Shown: piece after piece, positions 34,927-44,838 of the stretch
Layout: each line of letters starts with the position of its first letter
Position numbering within the stretch: the stretch's first letter is position 1
Source of the DNA: RGIG9060 sp036307825
GTDB taxonomy: Bacteria > Spirochaetota > Spirochaetia > Treponematales > Treponemataceae
Reading direction: 5' to 3'
Length of the DNA stretch: 58,633 nucleotides
NCBI GenBank assembly: GCA_036307825.1
Contig: JAXJWW010000022.1
Coordinates: forward strand, 1-58,633
Notes under the pieces: model-generated
The model's input: the letters and a program-made list of their open reading frames with translations, nothing else
What the model was told of the DNA's origin: nothing
Databases searched by the model: none
Translations under genes and position numbers: made by a program

Positions 34927-36147
34927 ATGGATAATATCAACACTCTTTTTGATTTTATTGAATCTAAAACATCTAAAATGATTGAATTGCAAACTCTTCT
35001 TACTTCAAAACCTGCTCTTTCTCCAGAAAGTGAAGGAGATGGAGAACTTGAAAAGTGCATCGCTTTAGAACAATGGCTTAAAAATGAAGGTTTTAATGAT
35101 TTACAACGATTTGATGCTCCGGATTCTAGAGTAAAAAGTGGAATTCGACCAAACTTAATCGCTACAATTCCTGGAAAAGATGATTCTAAATCTCTTTGGA
35201 TAATGACTCACCTTGATGTTGTTTCTGTTGGTGAACTTTCTATGTGGGATTCTGACCCTTGGAAAGTAATCGAAAAAGATGGCAAACTTTATGGACGAGG
35301 AGTTGAGGATAATCAGCAAGGCTTAGTTTCTTCAATTTTTGCAACTCTTGCTATTATTAAACATAATATTCAACCAAAATATAATGTAAAATTACTTTTC
35401 GTTGCTGACGAAGAAGTTGGTTCTGTTTATGGAATACGATATTTGTTAAAAAATCATAATCTGTTTAATAAAGACGATATGTTTGTAATTGTTGATGGAG
35501 GTGATCCTCAAGGAAAAACCATCGAAGTTGCTGAAAAAAATCTTATGTGGCTTCGCTTTCATGTGCAAGGAAAACAAACTCATGGTTCTCGTCCTGATGA
35601 AGGAGCAAACGCTTGTCTTGCAGGTTACGATTTAGCTTTGCGTGTAAATAATTTAGAAAAAGTTTTTAACAAGCGTGATGAATTATTTGAGCCTCCTTAT
35701 TCAACTTTTCAGCCAACAAAAAAAGAAAGCAATGTTCCAAATATAAATACAATTCCAGGTGATGATGTATTCTGTATGGATTGTAGAATTTTGCCATGTT
35801 ACAAACTTGAGCAAGTAAAAGCAGAAATAAATAAACTTGTTGCTCAAGTAGAAAATCAGCATGGTGTAAAAATTGAATTTGAATGTGCACAAGAAGTTGA
35901 ATCTCCTGCAACTCCTGTAGATAGCGATGTTGTAAAACTTTTATCAAAGGGAATTGAATCTGTAAAAAAAATTCAACCAAAAACAATTGGTATTGGTGGT
36001 GGAACTGTAGGTTCATATTTACGAAAGGTCGGTTATCAATGTGCAGTTTGGGGAACATTAGATGAAACTGCTCATCAACCTAATGAATATTGTATTATCA
36101 AAAATATGGTAGAGGATGCAAAACTTTTAGCATATATTATGCTTTAA
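34927..36147 (+). CDS. M20-family metallopeptidase/amidohydrolase
   Basis: About 406 residues from the ATG at 34927, chosen because the ATG at 34909 lies before the predicted transcription start and a GAGGA box precedes 34927. The M20 dinuclear-zinc motifs are MTHLDVVSVGE (His/Asp), GRGVEDNQQG (bridging Asp), DEEVGS (catalytic Glu, zinc Glu) and a late GGGTVGSYLRKVG. The dimerisation (lid) domain sits in the middle. These enzymes cleave short peptides or N-acyl amino acids such as succinyl-diaminopimelate or acetylornithine; the sequence resembles the ArgE/DapE-type group, without a clear substrate. Confidence 0.88.
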   Translation: MDNINTLFDFIESKTSKMIELQTLLTSKPALSPESEGDGELEKCIALEQWLKNEGFNDLQRFDAPDSRVKSGIRPNLIATIPGKDDSKSLWIMTHLDVVSVGELSMWDSDPWKVIEKDGKLYGRGVEDNQQGLVSSIFATLAIIKHNIQPKYNVKLLFVADEEVGSVYGIRYLLKNHNLFNKDDMFVIVDGGDPQGKTIEVAEKNLMWLRFHVQGKQTHGSRPDEGANACLAGYDLALRVNNLEKVFNKRDELFEPPYSTFQPTKKESNVPNINTIPGDDVFCMDCRILPCYKLEQVKAEINKLVAQVENQHGVKIEFECAQEVESPATPVDSDVVKLLSKGIESVKKIQPKTIGIGGGTVGSYLRKVGYQCAVWGTLDETAHQPNEYCIIKNMVEDAKLLAYIML

Positions 36148-36191
36148 AATAATTTTATTTAGTTTGTATTTCAAACTTTTTGGAGGATGTT

Positions 36192-36812
36192 ATGAAAAAA
36201 ATATTTTATGTTTTAATTGCAGTTGTTTTTGTTTTTTCTTGTGTTGGATGTATGTCTGTAAACTCAAATGGACAATCAGTACAAAGAATCAATCCTAACA
36301 AGCAAACTGATTTGAGTGGTTACTGGAATGATACTGATGTAAGAATTATTGCAGAAACTTTAGTTGAAGAATGTGTAAATGCTCCAGCAATTATTCGTTA
36401 CATAAAAGAAAATCAAAGAGAACCTGTTGTTCAATTAGGCAGTTTCAAAAATAGAAGTGATGAGCATCTTGATACAGCAATTCTTGCTACAAAATTTAAA
36501 GTTGCTTTAATCAATAGTGGAAAAGTAAAATTTTCTGCAGAAAAAGAAATTAAAGAAGAATTGCGTGAAGAAATTTTAGCACAACAAGATTGGGCAAGTG
36601 AAGATACTGTAAAAATGCTTGCAAACGAAACAGGTGCAGATTTTCTTTTAATCGGAAGTGTAAGAACTATCGTTGATTCAATCCCAGGTGAAACTGTAAG
36701 AACTTATCAAGTTATTGCAGAACTTTATGATATCGAAACTTCAGAAATTGTTTGGAGTGGCGAAAATATGGATATTAAAAAATACATGAAGCGTTCTTCA
36801 GTAAGATGGTAG
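36192..36812 (+). CDS. LpoB-family lipoprotein (penicillin-binding protein activator-like)
   Basis: About 206 residues from the ATG at 36192, preceded by GGAGG; the frame starts 12 nt earlier but without support. Lipobox CVGC at about residue 18-21. The mature domain has the LpoB/PF13036 features: DLSGYWNDTDVRIIAETLVEE, VQLGSFKNRSDEHLDTA, a GADFLLIGSV core and a C-terminal ETSEIVWSGE. LpoB in enterobacteria activates a bifunctional penicillin-binding protein from the outer membrane. In organisms like this one the domain sits with COG3014 and LPP20 lipoproteins, and its role is less clear. Confidence 0.85.
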   Translation: MKKIFYVLIAVVFVFSCVGCMSVNSNGQSVQRINPNKQTDLSGYWNDTDVRIIAETLVEECVNAPAIIRYIKENQREPVVQLGSFKNRSDEHLDTAILATKFKVALINSGKVKFSAEKEIKEELREEILAQQDWASEDTVKMLANETGADFLLIGSVRTIVDSIPGETVRTYQVIAELYDIETSEIVWSGENMDIKKYMKRSSVRW

Positions 36813-36842
36813 AAAGATAAAACTAATTTGTAATTTTTGTTT

Positions 36843-38162
36843 ATGAAAAATTTAATTAAACTTTTTTCAATAATTATTTTTTTCTCAATTTTTAGTTGTG
36901 CATCAAATGTGGATTTGCATTCTGCTTTTGTCTACGATGTAAAAAATGGAAATTACGAATTAGTTTATTCAACCTTAGAACAATCTTCAAAAAATTATTA
37001 TTCAAATCATGATGATGTTTTGCAAATGCTCGATTTAGGTTTACTTGCTCACTATTCTGATTTTCCAGAAAGTTCAATCAATTATTTAAATCGAGCAGAA
37101 AGTTTAATCGAAGAAAATTATTCAAAAAGTATTAGTCAAAATATTTCTTCATATATTTTAAATGATAATGTTATCGATTACGCTGGTGAAGAATACGAAG
37201 ATATTTATGTAAATTTATTTAAATGTTTAACATTTATTTCGCAAGAAAATTATGAAAGTGCCTTTGTAGAAATAAGAAGATTTAACAATAAATTAAAATC
37301 TCTTTCTGTAAAATATCAAGAACAAATTTCTAAAATTAAAGAAGAATCAAAAATGGAAGATGATTCTTTAAATTCAGAAAATTACAAAGTTCAATTTTAT
37401 GATTCAGTTTTTGCAAGATATTTAAGTATGCTTTTGTATTTGTACGAAGGTGATGTTGATTCTGCAAAGATTGATTATAATTATTTAGTTTCAGCTTTTG
37501 ATACGCAAAAAAAATTATATAATTTTTCATTTCCAAAACAAATCGAAGAAAATTTTTACACAACAAAAAATGATGCTCGTTTAAATGTTGTTGCTTTTTC
37601 TGGAATGGCTCCAAGAAGAAAAGAAGAAAGTATTTCAAATATTTATTATGGATATAAAATTGCGTTGCCAGTAATGTACGAAATAAATTCAGAAGTTGAT
37701 TCTATTAAATTAGTTGCAATCAACCAAGACACAAAAACTGTTTATCAAAAAGATTTTGAAAAAATTGAAAGTATAAGTAATATTGCAGTTGATACTTTTA
37801 AACAAAAACAATCTTTGATTTACACAAAATCTTTAGCTCGTTCTCTTATGAAAAGTGTTACAACAGATATTTTTAAAGAGATTAGTGAAGAAGCAGAAAA
37901 TTCTGATACTGCTGCCTTGTTTGAATTATTACATTTTACTTCGTTAATAGCAAACCAAATTACAGAAGTTGCAGATATTAGAACTTCAAAATATTTTCCA
38001 TCAAGTGTTTTTATTTCTGGAATTGATTTACCTGTTGGTAATTATGATATAATCGTAACTTATTTTTCATCAGATGAAACAGAAGTTTCTCGAAAAGTTT
38101 TTAACGATTATGATGTTTCAAAAAATAAATTAAATTTATTGGAGGCTGTATGTTTAAAATAA
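36843..38162 (+). CDS. COG3014-like lipoprotein
   Basis: 440 residues from the ATG at 36843; there is no Shine-Dalgarno, and a TAATTT box sits exactly 6 nt before it. Lipobox FSC after MKNLIKLFSIIIFFSIF. The body is helical with TPR-like repeats (YDVKNGNYELVYSTL, DLGLLAHYSDFPESSINYLNRAE) and a later beta-rich half containing NVVAFSGMAPRRKEES, the conserved GxAP block I recall for COG3014. It is the middle gene of a three-lipoprotein set and overlaps the next by 13 nt. The function is unknown; a surface or periplasmic assembly role is inferred. Confidence 0.8.
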   Translation: MKNLIKLFSIIIFFSIFSCASNVDLHSAFVYDVKNGNYELVYSTLEQSSKNYYSNHDDVLQMLDLGLLAHYSDFPESSINYLNRAESLIEENYSKSISQNISSYILNDNVIDYAGEEYEDIYVNLFKCLTFISQENYESAFVEIRRFNNKLKSLSVKYQEQISKIKEESKMEDDSLNSENYKVQFYDSVFARYLSMLLYLYEGDVDSAKIDYNYLVSAFDTQKKLYNFSFPKQIEENFYTTKNDARLNVVAFSGMAPRRKEESISNIYYGYKIALPVMYEINSEVDSIKLVAINQDTKTVYQKDFEKIESISNIAVDTFKQKQSLIYTKSLARSLMKSVTTDIFKEISEEAENSDTAALFELLHFTSLIANQITEVADIRTSKYFPSSVFISGIDLPVGNYDIIVTYFSSDETEVSRKVFNDYDVSKNKLNLLEAVCLK

Positions 38163-39169
38163 AATTCACAAAATCAATTTGTATTTTATCAGTTTTGTTT
38201 TTATTTTCATCTTGTGTGTCAAATAATTTTGCAGTAACAGGAAAATCTCCTTCATGGGTTACAGATACAGAACATGAATATTCAAAAAATAATTTATGTG
38301 CTGTTGGAATTGCTAAATCTTTAGAAGAAGCAAATTCAATTGCAATTTCAAATATTGGAAAAATAATTAAACAAAAAATTGAATCAGAAATAACAGTTGT
38401 AAATTCTGAGTCAATGTCATCAAAAGGAAATTCTGAATTAACTTCTTCAATAAATCAAATTGTAAAAACTTCAGCTTTAATTGATAGTTTAGTTGGTGTT
38501 GAAATTGCAGAAACTTGGAAAGATAAAGATGGAAATTTTTATTCTCTTGCAATATTAAATAAAACAAAAACTTATTTATATTATTCAGAAAAAATTTCAG
38601 AAAATGAAAAAACAATTAAAGAAAATATAAATTTAATTTCAACTGATAAAGATAAATTTTTTATTTATGGAAAATTACAAAATGCAATTAAACTTGCTCA
38701 AGATAATGAAACTTACTTAGATATTATTTATGCAGTTAACAAAGCTTCGTATACAGTTACTGCAAAAACAATTACAAAAGTAAACTATATTGAAAATCTT
38801 GCAAGTGATTTTGCTCGAAAAATTTATATTACAATTTCTGGATTAGAAAATAAGGAAAGAATAAAAAATTACTTTTACAAATATTTTACAGATAAAGGTT
38901 TTTCTGTAAATGCTCCTCAAACAAATTATTATTTTAATATTGATTTAAATATTGAAAATACAACTTCTGGTGAATTATTTTATGCTAGATATAATTTTTC
39001 TGCAAATTTAAAAGACGCACAAAATGATACAATAATTTATTCTTATTCTGCTTCAGAACGAGTTGCACATAAGTCTAACGCAGATGCAAATCAGCAAGTA
39101 ATAATTAGATTAGAGAAAAAACTTGATAAAGAGTTTAATTCTGATTTTATAAAATCATTTAATCAATAA
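38150..39169 (+). CDS. LPP20-family lipoprotein
   Basis: 339 residues, GGAGG site 7 nt upstream inside the previous gene. Lipobox SSC at about residue 22. The N-terminal mature region (PSWVTDTEHEYSKNNLCAVGIAKSLEEAN...AISNIGKIIKQKI) has the LPP20 pattern of G-I-A-x-S followed by a repeated helical A-x-x-x-A segment. The second half looks like an extra beta-rich domain. LPP20 of Helicobacter is a membrane-associated lipoprotein of unknown role. It ends convergently against the LolD-like gene with an 11-bp overlap. Confidence 0.8.
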   Translation: MFKIKFTKSICILSVLFLFSSCVSNNFAVTGKSPSWVTDTEHEYSKNNLCAVGIAKSLEEANSIAISNIGKIIKQKIESEITVVNSESMSSKGNSELTSSINQIVKTSALIDSLVGVEIAETWKDKDGNFYSLAILNKTKTYLYYSEKISENEKTIKENINLISTDKDKFFIYGKLQNAIKLAQDNETYLDIIYAVNKASYTVTAKTITKVNYIENLASDFARKIYITISGLENKERIKNYFYKYFTDKGFSVNAPQTNYYFNIDLNIENTTSGELFYARYNFSANLKDAQNDTIIYSYSASERVAHKSNADANQQVIIRLEKKLDKEFNSDFIKSFNQ

Positions 39170-39848
39170 ATTTTCCATCTTTTATTTTTATAATTCTACG
39201 ACAATGTTCCATTACCATTTTGTCGTGAGTTGAAAAAATAAAAGTTGTATTGTGAGTTCTGTTTAATTCTTGCATAAGTTCAATTATGTTCAATCCATTT
39301 TTGGAATCTAAATTTGCAGTTGGCTCATCTGCAAGAATTACAGAAGGTTTTTTTACTAAGGCTCTTGCAATTGAAACTCTTTGTTGTTGCCCACCAGAAA
39401 GTTGATTAGGTTTTTTGTTTTGAAAACCATCCAGTCCAACTTCTTTTAAAATATTGTAAGCCATGTAAGATATTTCTTCTTTAGAATATTTTTTTAATAA
39501 ATCTAAAGCAAGTTCAACGTTTTCCTGGGCAGTTAAAACAGGAATCAAATTATAACTTTGAAAAATAAATCCAATTTTTTGTTGTCTTATTAAATTTTTT
39601 TCTTTGGAATTCATTATAGAAATATCTTTATCATCAATAAAAATTTTACCAGAAGTAACTGAATCTAAGCATCCGATAAGATTTAGCATTGTAGTTTTTC
39701 CAGAGCCTGATGGACCTGCAAAAGCTGTAAATTCACCATCTTGAATTATTGTGGATACATTATCAAGAGCTTTTGTTATAACAGCATTTTTTTCTTTGAG
39801 CATTTCTTTTTGTTCATAAATTTTTGTTACATTTTCAATTCGTACCAT
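39159..39848 (-). CDS. ABC ATPase, LolD/MacB type
   Basis: 229 residues, GAAGG before the ATG. Walker A is AGPSGSGKTT, the Q-loop FIFQSYNLIPVLTAQENV, the signature LSGGQQQRVSIARAL and Walker B VILADEPTANLD, with the switch His in IFSTHD. The LolD-type lipoprotein-release or MacB-type exporters use such a stand-alone ATPase with an FtsX-like permease. No permease is adjacent, so its partner must be elsewhere. Its position next to three lipoprotein genes is suggestive but they are on the opposite strand. It follows GSIII by 21 bp. Confidence 0.9.
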   Translation of the reverse strand: MVRIENVTKIYEQKEMLKEKNAVITKALDNVSTIIQDGEFTAFAGPSGSGKTTMLNLIGCLDSVTSGKIFIDDKDISIMNSKEKNLIRQQKIGFIFQSYNLIPVLTAQENVELALDLLKKYSKEEISYMAYNILKEVGLDGFQNKKPNQLSGGQQQRVSIARALVKKPSVILADEPTANLDSKNGLNIIELMQELNRTHNTTFIFSTHDKMVMEHCRRIIKIKDGKFID

Positions 39849-39869
39849 GTAAAACCTTCTTTAAAATTA

Positions 39870-41951
39870 TTAAACTCTAAATAAAATTTCTGCGTAATTT
39901 GGGAATGGCCAATAACTAGATGGGATTTTCTTTTCTAATTCATCACAAAAATCTCTTAAACAATTCATAACAGGAATTACTTTTTGTGTGTAAGTTATTG
40001 CTCTTTGTGTTGCATCAGAAATTTTTTGTGTTTCAACTTTTAATTCACGCAATAAATTTAATTGTTCAAAAGCTTTATCTACAAATTTTGCAATATCATT
40101 TTTTATTACACTTGTTGCATTGCAATTTATTCCAATGATATTTTCAGCTTCAGAAATTTCTTTTAAATATTTTATACAAGCGGGAATAATTTCTTTTTCG
40201 CTTAAGTCTAACATTGTTTTTACTTCAATGTTTACAAGTTTTGCATATTCTTCCATTTGAATTTCATAACGAGCTTTTACTTCATGTTCAGAATAAATTC
40301 CATGTTTTTTGAATAAATCAATATTTTCTTTTTTCAAAAAATAAGGAAGCGCTTCAGTTGTGGTTTTTAAATTTAATAATCCACGAGTTTTTGCTTCTTC
40401 AACCCATTCTGCTGAATATCCATCTCCGTTAAAAATAATTCGTTTATGATTATTCAAAGTTTCTTTGATAAGTTCATTTAATGCGCTTGTAAAATCTTTT
40501 GCATTCTCTAACTTTTCTGAAAATTCTTGGAATACATCAGCAACAATTGTATTTATGATTACATTTGGTCCAGAAATTGACATAGAAGAACCAAGGGAAC
40601 GGAATTCAAATTTATTTCCTGTAAAAGCAAATGGAGAAGTTCTATTTCTATCTGTATTATCCTTTGGGAATGCTGGAAGAGAATCAACTCCCAATTTCAT
40701 AACTTCCTTTGCTTTTTTATCGTAAGGATTTCCTGTCATAATTGATTCAAGAATTGCAGTAAGTTCATCACCTAAGAAAATAGAAATAATTGCAGGAGGC
40801 GCTTCGTCCCCACCAAGACGCAAATCGTTTCCACGAGAAGCAACGGAAAGTCTAAGCAAATCCTGATGTTCATCAACTGCTTTAATAATTGCAGTAAGAA
40901 CCAAAAGAAATTGAGCATTTTCTTCTGGAGTGTTTCCTGGTTCAAGTAAGTTTTCGCCAGTATCAGTTGAAATTGACCAGTTGTTATGTTTACCACTTCC
41001 GTTTAAGCCGTCAAAAGGTTTTTCATGAAGAATACAAATCATATCGTGTTCTTGCGCAACCTTTTTCATAATTTCCATTGTAAGCTGATTTTGGTCTGCT
41101 GCAAGATTTGTTGTTGTAAAAACAGGAGCCATTTCGTGCTGACAAGGAGCTACTTCATTGTGTTTTGTTTTAGATGGAATTCCAAGTTTCCAAAGTTGCT
41201 CATCCAAATCTTTCATAAAATTTACGATGCGAGGTTTAATTGCACCGTAATAGTGATCTTCTAATTCTTGTCCCTTAGGAGGTTTTGCACCAAAAAGAGT
41301 TCTGTTACAAAAAATTAAATCTTTTCTTTTTTGATACAAATTTTTATCAATTAAAAAATATTCTTGTTCAGCCCCTACTGTTGAAGTTACTTTTTTTACA
41401 TCTTTTCCAAAAAGTTTTAATAATCTTCTTGATTGTTTATCTAATTCAGCCATTGAACGAAGTAGTGGAGTTTTTTTATCAAGGGTACTTCCGTCGTAAG
41501 AGCAGAAAGCTGTTGGAATACACAAAGTTCCGTCTTTAATGAATGCGTAACTTGTTGGGTCCCAAGCGGTGTATCCTCGAGCTTCAAAAGTTGCTCGTAA
41601 TCCACCAGATGGAAAACTAGAACCGTCGCCTTCGCCTTTGATAAGTTCCTTGCCTTTAAATTCCATTGAGATTTTTCCGTCTTCAATAGGCTTGATAAAA
41701 CTATCGTGCTTTTCGGCGGTAATTCCTGTCATTGGCTGAAACCAATGCGAATAGTGAGTTGCACCTTTTTCTATTGCCCAATCTTTCATTGCTTTTGCAA
41801 CTGAATTTGCAACATTAGAATCTAAGGCAGAACCTTCTTCCATAGTTTTTCGTAAAGATTCATAAATATCTTTTGGAAGTCGTTCTTTCATTACAGTTTC
41901 GTTAAAAACCATACATCCAAAATATTCAGGTACATTACTCATATTTTTCAT
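39870..41951 (-). CDS. glnN: Type III glutamine synthetase
   Basis: About 693 residues from the ATG at 41951 (AGGAAAA upstream; a TTG codon precedes it). The length and layout are those of GSIII (about 700 residues), not the 470-residue GSI. Family motifs are PEYFGCMVFNETVM at the start, HWFQPMTG, GLRATFEARGYTAWDPTS (core ARGYTAWDP), GAEQEYFLID, KTKHNEVAPCQHEMAP (core NEVAPCQHE), HEKPFDGLNGSGKHNNWS (core NGSGKHNNWS) and RLGGDEAPPA. It makes glutamine from glutamate, ammonia and ATP. It is probably co-transcribed with mraY upstream (20-bp gap). Confidence 0.96.
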   Translation of the reverse strand: MKNMSNVPEYFGCMVFNETVMKERLPKDIYESLRKTMEEGSALDSNVANSVAKAMKDWAIEKGATHYSHWFQPMTGITAEKHDSFIKPIEDGKISMEFKGKELIKGEGDGSSFPSGGLRATFEARGYTAWDPTSYAFIKDGTLCIPTAFCSYDGSTLDKKTPLLRSMAELDKQSRRLLKLFGKDVKKVTSTVGAEQEYFLIDKNLYQKRKDLIFCNRTLFGAKPPKGQELEDHYYGAIKPRIVNFMKDLDEQLWKLGIPSKTKHNEVAPCQHEMAPVFTTTNLAADQNQLTMEIMKKVAQEHDMICILHEKPFDGLNGSGKHNNWSISTDTGENLLEPGNTPEENAQFLLVLTAIIKAVDEHQDLLRLSVASRGNDLRLGGDEAPPAIISIFLGDELTAILESIMTGNPYDKKAKEVMKLGVDSLPAFPKDNTDRNRTSPFAFTGNKFEFRSLGSSMSISGPNVIINTIVADVFQEFSEKLENAKDFTSALNELIKETLNNHKRIIFNGDGYSAEWVEEAKTRGLLNLKTTTEALPYFLKKENIDLFKKHGIYSEHEVKARYEIQMEEYAKLVNIEVKTMLDLSEKEIIPACIKYLKEISEAENIIGINCNATSVIKNDIAKFVDKAFEQLNLLRELKVETQKISDATQRAITYTQKVIPVMNCLRDFCDELEKKIPSSYWPFPNYAEILFRV

Positions 41952-41971
41952 CAAATTGTTTTCCTAATAAA

Positions 41972-43042
41972 TTATCTAATTTTGAAAATGATTCCAAGAA
42001 GTGCAATTGTAATCAAAACTTGTAGAATCATAAATTTTATTAAAACTTGAGTTGGTGACCACTCTCTAGATTTTCTCATGTGGTCATGCAAAGGGAATCT
42101 AATGTTTTTAAAAACATGAATTTTGAAAAATCGAAGTAAGAAAACTTTGATTAATCCCATTCCTCCATTTATAAATATAATAGAAGAAGTTGCTATTATC
42201 AAAAATGGATTTCCAGAAACAATAACGCATACACCAATAAAAAATCCTAAGGCACGACTTCCTGCATCACCCATTAAAACTTTACTAGGAAAAGCGTTAT
42301 GCCATAAATATCCCATTAAAACACCGCTTAATGTAAAACACATCAATCCCCAAGTTGCACCATCTTTAAGATGAGGAACCAAAAGATAAGCAGAAATTTC
42401 TTTGTGTCCAAGAATGAAGTAAAAAATTATTCCCATGGTGATTAAACCGATTAAAACTAATGTGCTTGATAATCCGTCTACACCGTCGGTACAGTTTGTT
42501 GTGTTAATTGACATCCATAAAAGTACAGTTGAAATTGTTATAAAAAGCCATGGAGCAATTGTTACAGGCTTTGTTACAAAAGGAAGCCAAAATTGAATAG
42601 GTTGACCGTTTGTAACTTTTTCGTTTAAAAAATATAATATAAATGAAGCTGCAACACAGATTACTAAATCTAATGCACCTTTTAGATATTCTCCCCAACT
42701 GGTAATTGAACGGTCATCAAGAAATCCAGTTAGCATAGTTAGCCATGTTAAAATCAAAATTGAAAGTTGCAATAAATCTAATGGAACAAAAATTACAACT
42801 GTAAGTACAAAAATTGTTATAAAAACAACTCCACCACCAGTTGGTTTTCCTTTTGCTGCTTCTGCAGTAAGTGTAAACTCTCTACCTCTATCACTTGGTA
42901 AGAATCTAAAACACTTTGGCAAAATAAAATAAGTTAAAGCAAAACCCGCAAATAATGAAAGCCCAATCAAAATTGTATAGGATTGCAACAATCTTGCAGG
43001 TCCAAAAGAATTTACAAATAACGAACCGATATAATATAACAT
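41972..43042 (-). CDS. mraY: Phospho-N-acetylmuramoyl-pentapeptide transferase
   Basis: 356 residues with AAGG upstream. About ten membrane helices. Motifs: KGKPTGGG near the N-terminus, TGFLDD, NTTNCTDGVDGLSS with the catalytic acidic residues, LMGDAGSRALGF, and the late RFPLHDHMRKSREWSPTQV. The last block is the MraY histidine motif, here His-Asp-His instead of the usual triple His. The enzyme transfers phospho-MurNAc-pentapeptide to undecaprenyl phosphate, the first membrane step of peptidoglycan. It lies away from any mur/fts cluster, between GSIII and purH. Confidence 0.95.
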   Translation of the reverse strand: MLYYIGSLFVNSFGPARLLQSYTILIGLSLFAGFALTYFILPKCFRFLPSDRGREFTLTAEAAKGKPTGGGVVFITIFVLTVVIFVPLDLLQLSILILTWLTMLTGFLDDRSITSWGEYLKGALDLVICVAASFILYFLNEKVTNGQPIQFWLPFVTKPVTIAPWLFITISTVLLWMSINTTNCTDGVDGLSSTLVLIGLITMGIIFYFILGHKEISAYLLVPHLKDGATWGLMCFTLSGVLMGYLWHNAFPSKVLMGDAGSRALGFFIGVCVIVSGNPFLIIATSSIIFINGGMGLIKVFLLRFFKIHVFKNIRFPLHDHMRKSREWSPTQVLIKFMILQVLITIALLGIIFKIR

Positions 43043-43126
43043 GGTCTAACCTTTGTTTTTAATAAATCACCTGCAAACTTTTGAAGATAAATTCATTTTG
43101 TTTGCAAGTGATTTAGATTTATATTT

Positions 43127-44740
43127 TTAGTGTTTAAAGTGTCTTGCTCCAGTAAATACCATTGCAATACCAAGTTTATCTGCTGCATCAATTGATTCTT
43201 GATCTCTGATTGAGCCACCTGGTTGAATAATTGCTTTAATATTGAATTTTGCAGCTTCTTCAACACAGTCAGCAAATGGAAAGAAAGCATCACTGATAAG
43301 AACTTCTGCTTGAGATGTTCCAAGTCTATCTGTAACTTCTTTTGCTCGACTTAATGCTTGACCAGCAGCCCAAATTCTATTTGTTTGACCACAACCAATT
43401 CCAATTGCAGTTTTATCTTTTACAACTACGATAGCATTTGATTTTGCAAACATTGCAACAGTCATACCAAATGCCATTTCATCAATTTGTTCTTGAGTTG
43501 GTTTTGCTTTTGTAACAACATTCCATTTTTCAAAAAGTTGATTATCACGGCTTTGTACTAAAAGACCACCGTCAACACTCATTGAGTCAAAAAATTCAGT
43601 TGCTTCTATAGTAGCTTTGATGATTCTAAGATTTTTCTTTGCTTTGAAAACTTCCAATGCTTCTTCTGTAAAATCAGGAGCAACGATAACTTCCAAAAAG
43701 CATTTTACCATTTCTTCTGCAGCAGCCTTATCGATAGTTCCACTACATCCGATAATTCCACCAAAGATAGAAACTGGGTCGCATTCGTAAGTTTTTTTGT
43801 ATGAATCAAGTGCATCTTTTCCTAAAGCAGCACCACATGGAGTGTTGTGTTTTAATGCAATAGTAAAAATTGAACCTTCTGTTCCTGCAAAACTAACAGT
43901 AGAACCATCATCTGATTTTACGCTTTCTGCATTTTTTACAAATTTGTTGTAAGCACTAACAGCCTTCCATGCAACATCTAAGTCGCGAATATTATTGTAT
44001 GAAAGTTCTTTTCCTTGGAATTGTTCCATTCCGCCAAAAGCACCTTTGTGGTCAACTGTAAGATAAAGAGCAGCTTTTTGATGAGCGTTTTCACCATAGC
44101 GCAATTCTTGTGATTTTTCCAAAGGCATTGTGTAGTAGTGTTGTAATTCATTTTCTTCTGGATTTTCTGCACCAAGCATAAAGCGACTAACCGCTGCATC
44201 ATAAGCAGAAGTTAAATTGAAAACCTTTCCTGCTAAAAATCTTTTTACTTCAACAGGAACATCACCTGTTTTTAAGCCTTCAATTACAATTTCGTAATCT
44301 GCTGGATCTGTCAAAACGATAACATCTTGATAATTTTTTGCGGCAGCACGAATCATTGTAGGACCACCAATATCAATAAATTCCACAGTTTCTGGGAATG
44401 TAAGACCAGCTTGTACTTTTTCAAAGAAAGGATAAAGATTTACACAAACCAAATCAATTGTGCTAATATCCAAATCTTGAATAGTTTTCATGTGCTCTGG
44501 ATTATCACGACGAGCAAGCAAACCTGCGTGAATTGCTGGATGAAGTGTTTTTACGCGTCCATCAAGACATTCTGGAAAGTTTGTTACAGAACTTACATCA
44601 GTAACTTGGATTCCGTTATCTGTTAAATATTTTGCAGTTCCACCTGTTGAAAGAATTTCCCAATCAGCACTTTTTAGGTACTGAGCCAATTCTAAAATAC
44701 CGTCTTTTACAAAGACACTCATAAGAGCTCTTTTTTTCAT
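43127..44740 (-). CDS. purH: Bifunctional AICAR formyltransferase / IMP cyclohydrolase
   Basis: 537 residues, GAGG upstream of the ATG. N-terminal MGS-like cyclohydrolase domain: ALMSVFVKDGILELAQYL, ILSTGGTAKYL, CLDGRVKTLHPAIHAGLLAR (core GRVKTLHPAIHAG), FIDIGGPTMIRAAAKN. C-terminal formyltransferase domain: ELRYGENAHQKAAL, ALKHNTPCGAA (with the K-H pair), CGQTNRIWAAG, and the ending SIRDQESIDAADKLGIAMVFTG. It performs the last two steps of IMP synthesis. The protein is of normal family length, so it appears intact. Confidence 0.96.
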   Translation of the reverse strand: MKKRALMSVFVKDGILELAQYLKSADWEILSTGGTAKYLTDNGIQVTDVSSVTNFPECLDGRVKTLHPAIHAGLLARRDNPEHMKTIQDLDISTIDLVCVNLYPFFEKVQAGLTFPETVEFIDIGGPTMIRAAAKNYQDVIVLTDPADYEIVIEGLKTGDVPVEVKRFLAGKVFNLTSAYDAAVSRFMLGAENPEENELQHYYTMPLEKSQELRYGENAHQKAALYLTVDHKGAFGGMEQFQGKELSYNNIRDLDVAWKAVSAYNKFVKNAESVKSDDGSTVSFAGTEGSIFTIALKHNTPCGAALGKDALDSYKKTYECDPVSIFGGIIGCSGTIDKAAAEEMVKCFLEVIVAPDFTEEALEVFKAKKNLRIIKATIEATEFFDSMSVDGGLLVQSRDNQLFEKWNVVTKAKPTQEQIDEMAFGMTVAMFAKSNAIVVVKDKTAIGIGCGQTNRIWAAGQALSRAKEVTDRLGTSQAEVLISDAFFPFADCVEEAAKFNIKAIIQPGGSIRDQESIDAADKLGIAMVFTGARHFKH

Positions 44741-44838
44741 GAAAACCTCGATATGTAAATAAAATTAAATTTGTTCAGATTATAGCATAAAATGACAGTG
44801 TATGCAATTAGAGTAGAGATTTAGCAATGACGGGAAAA

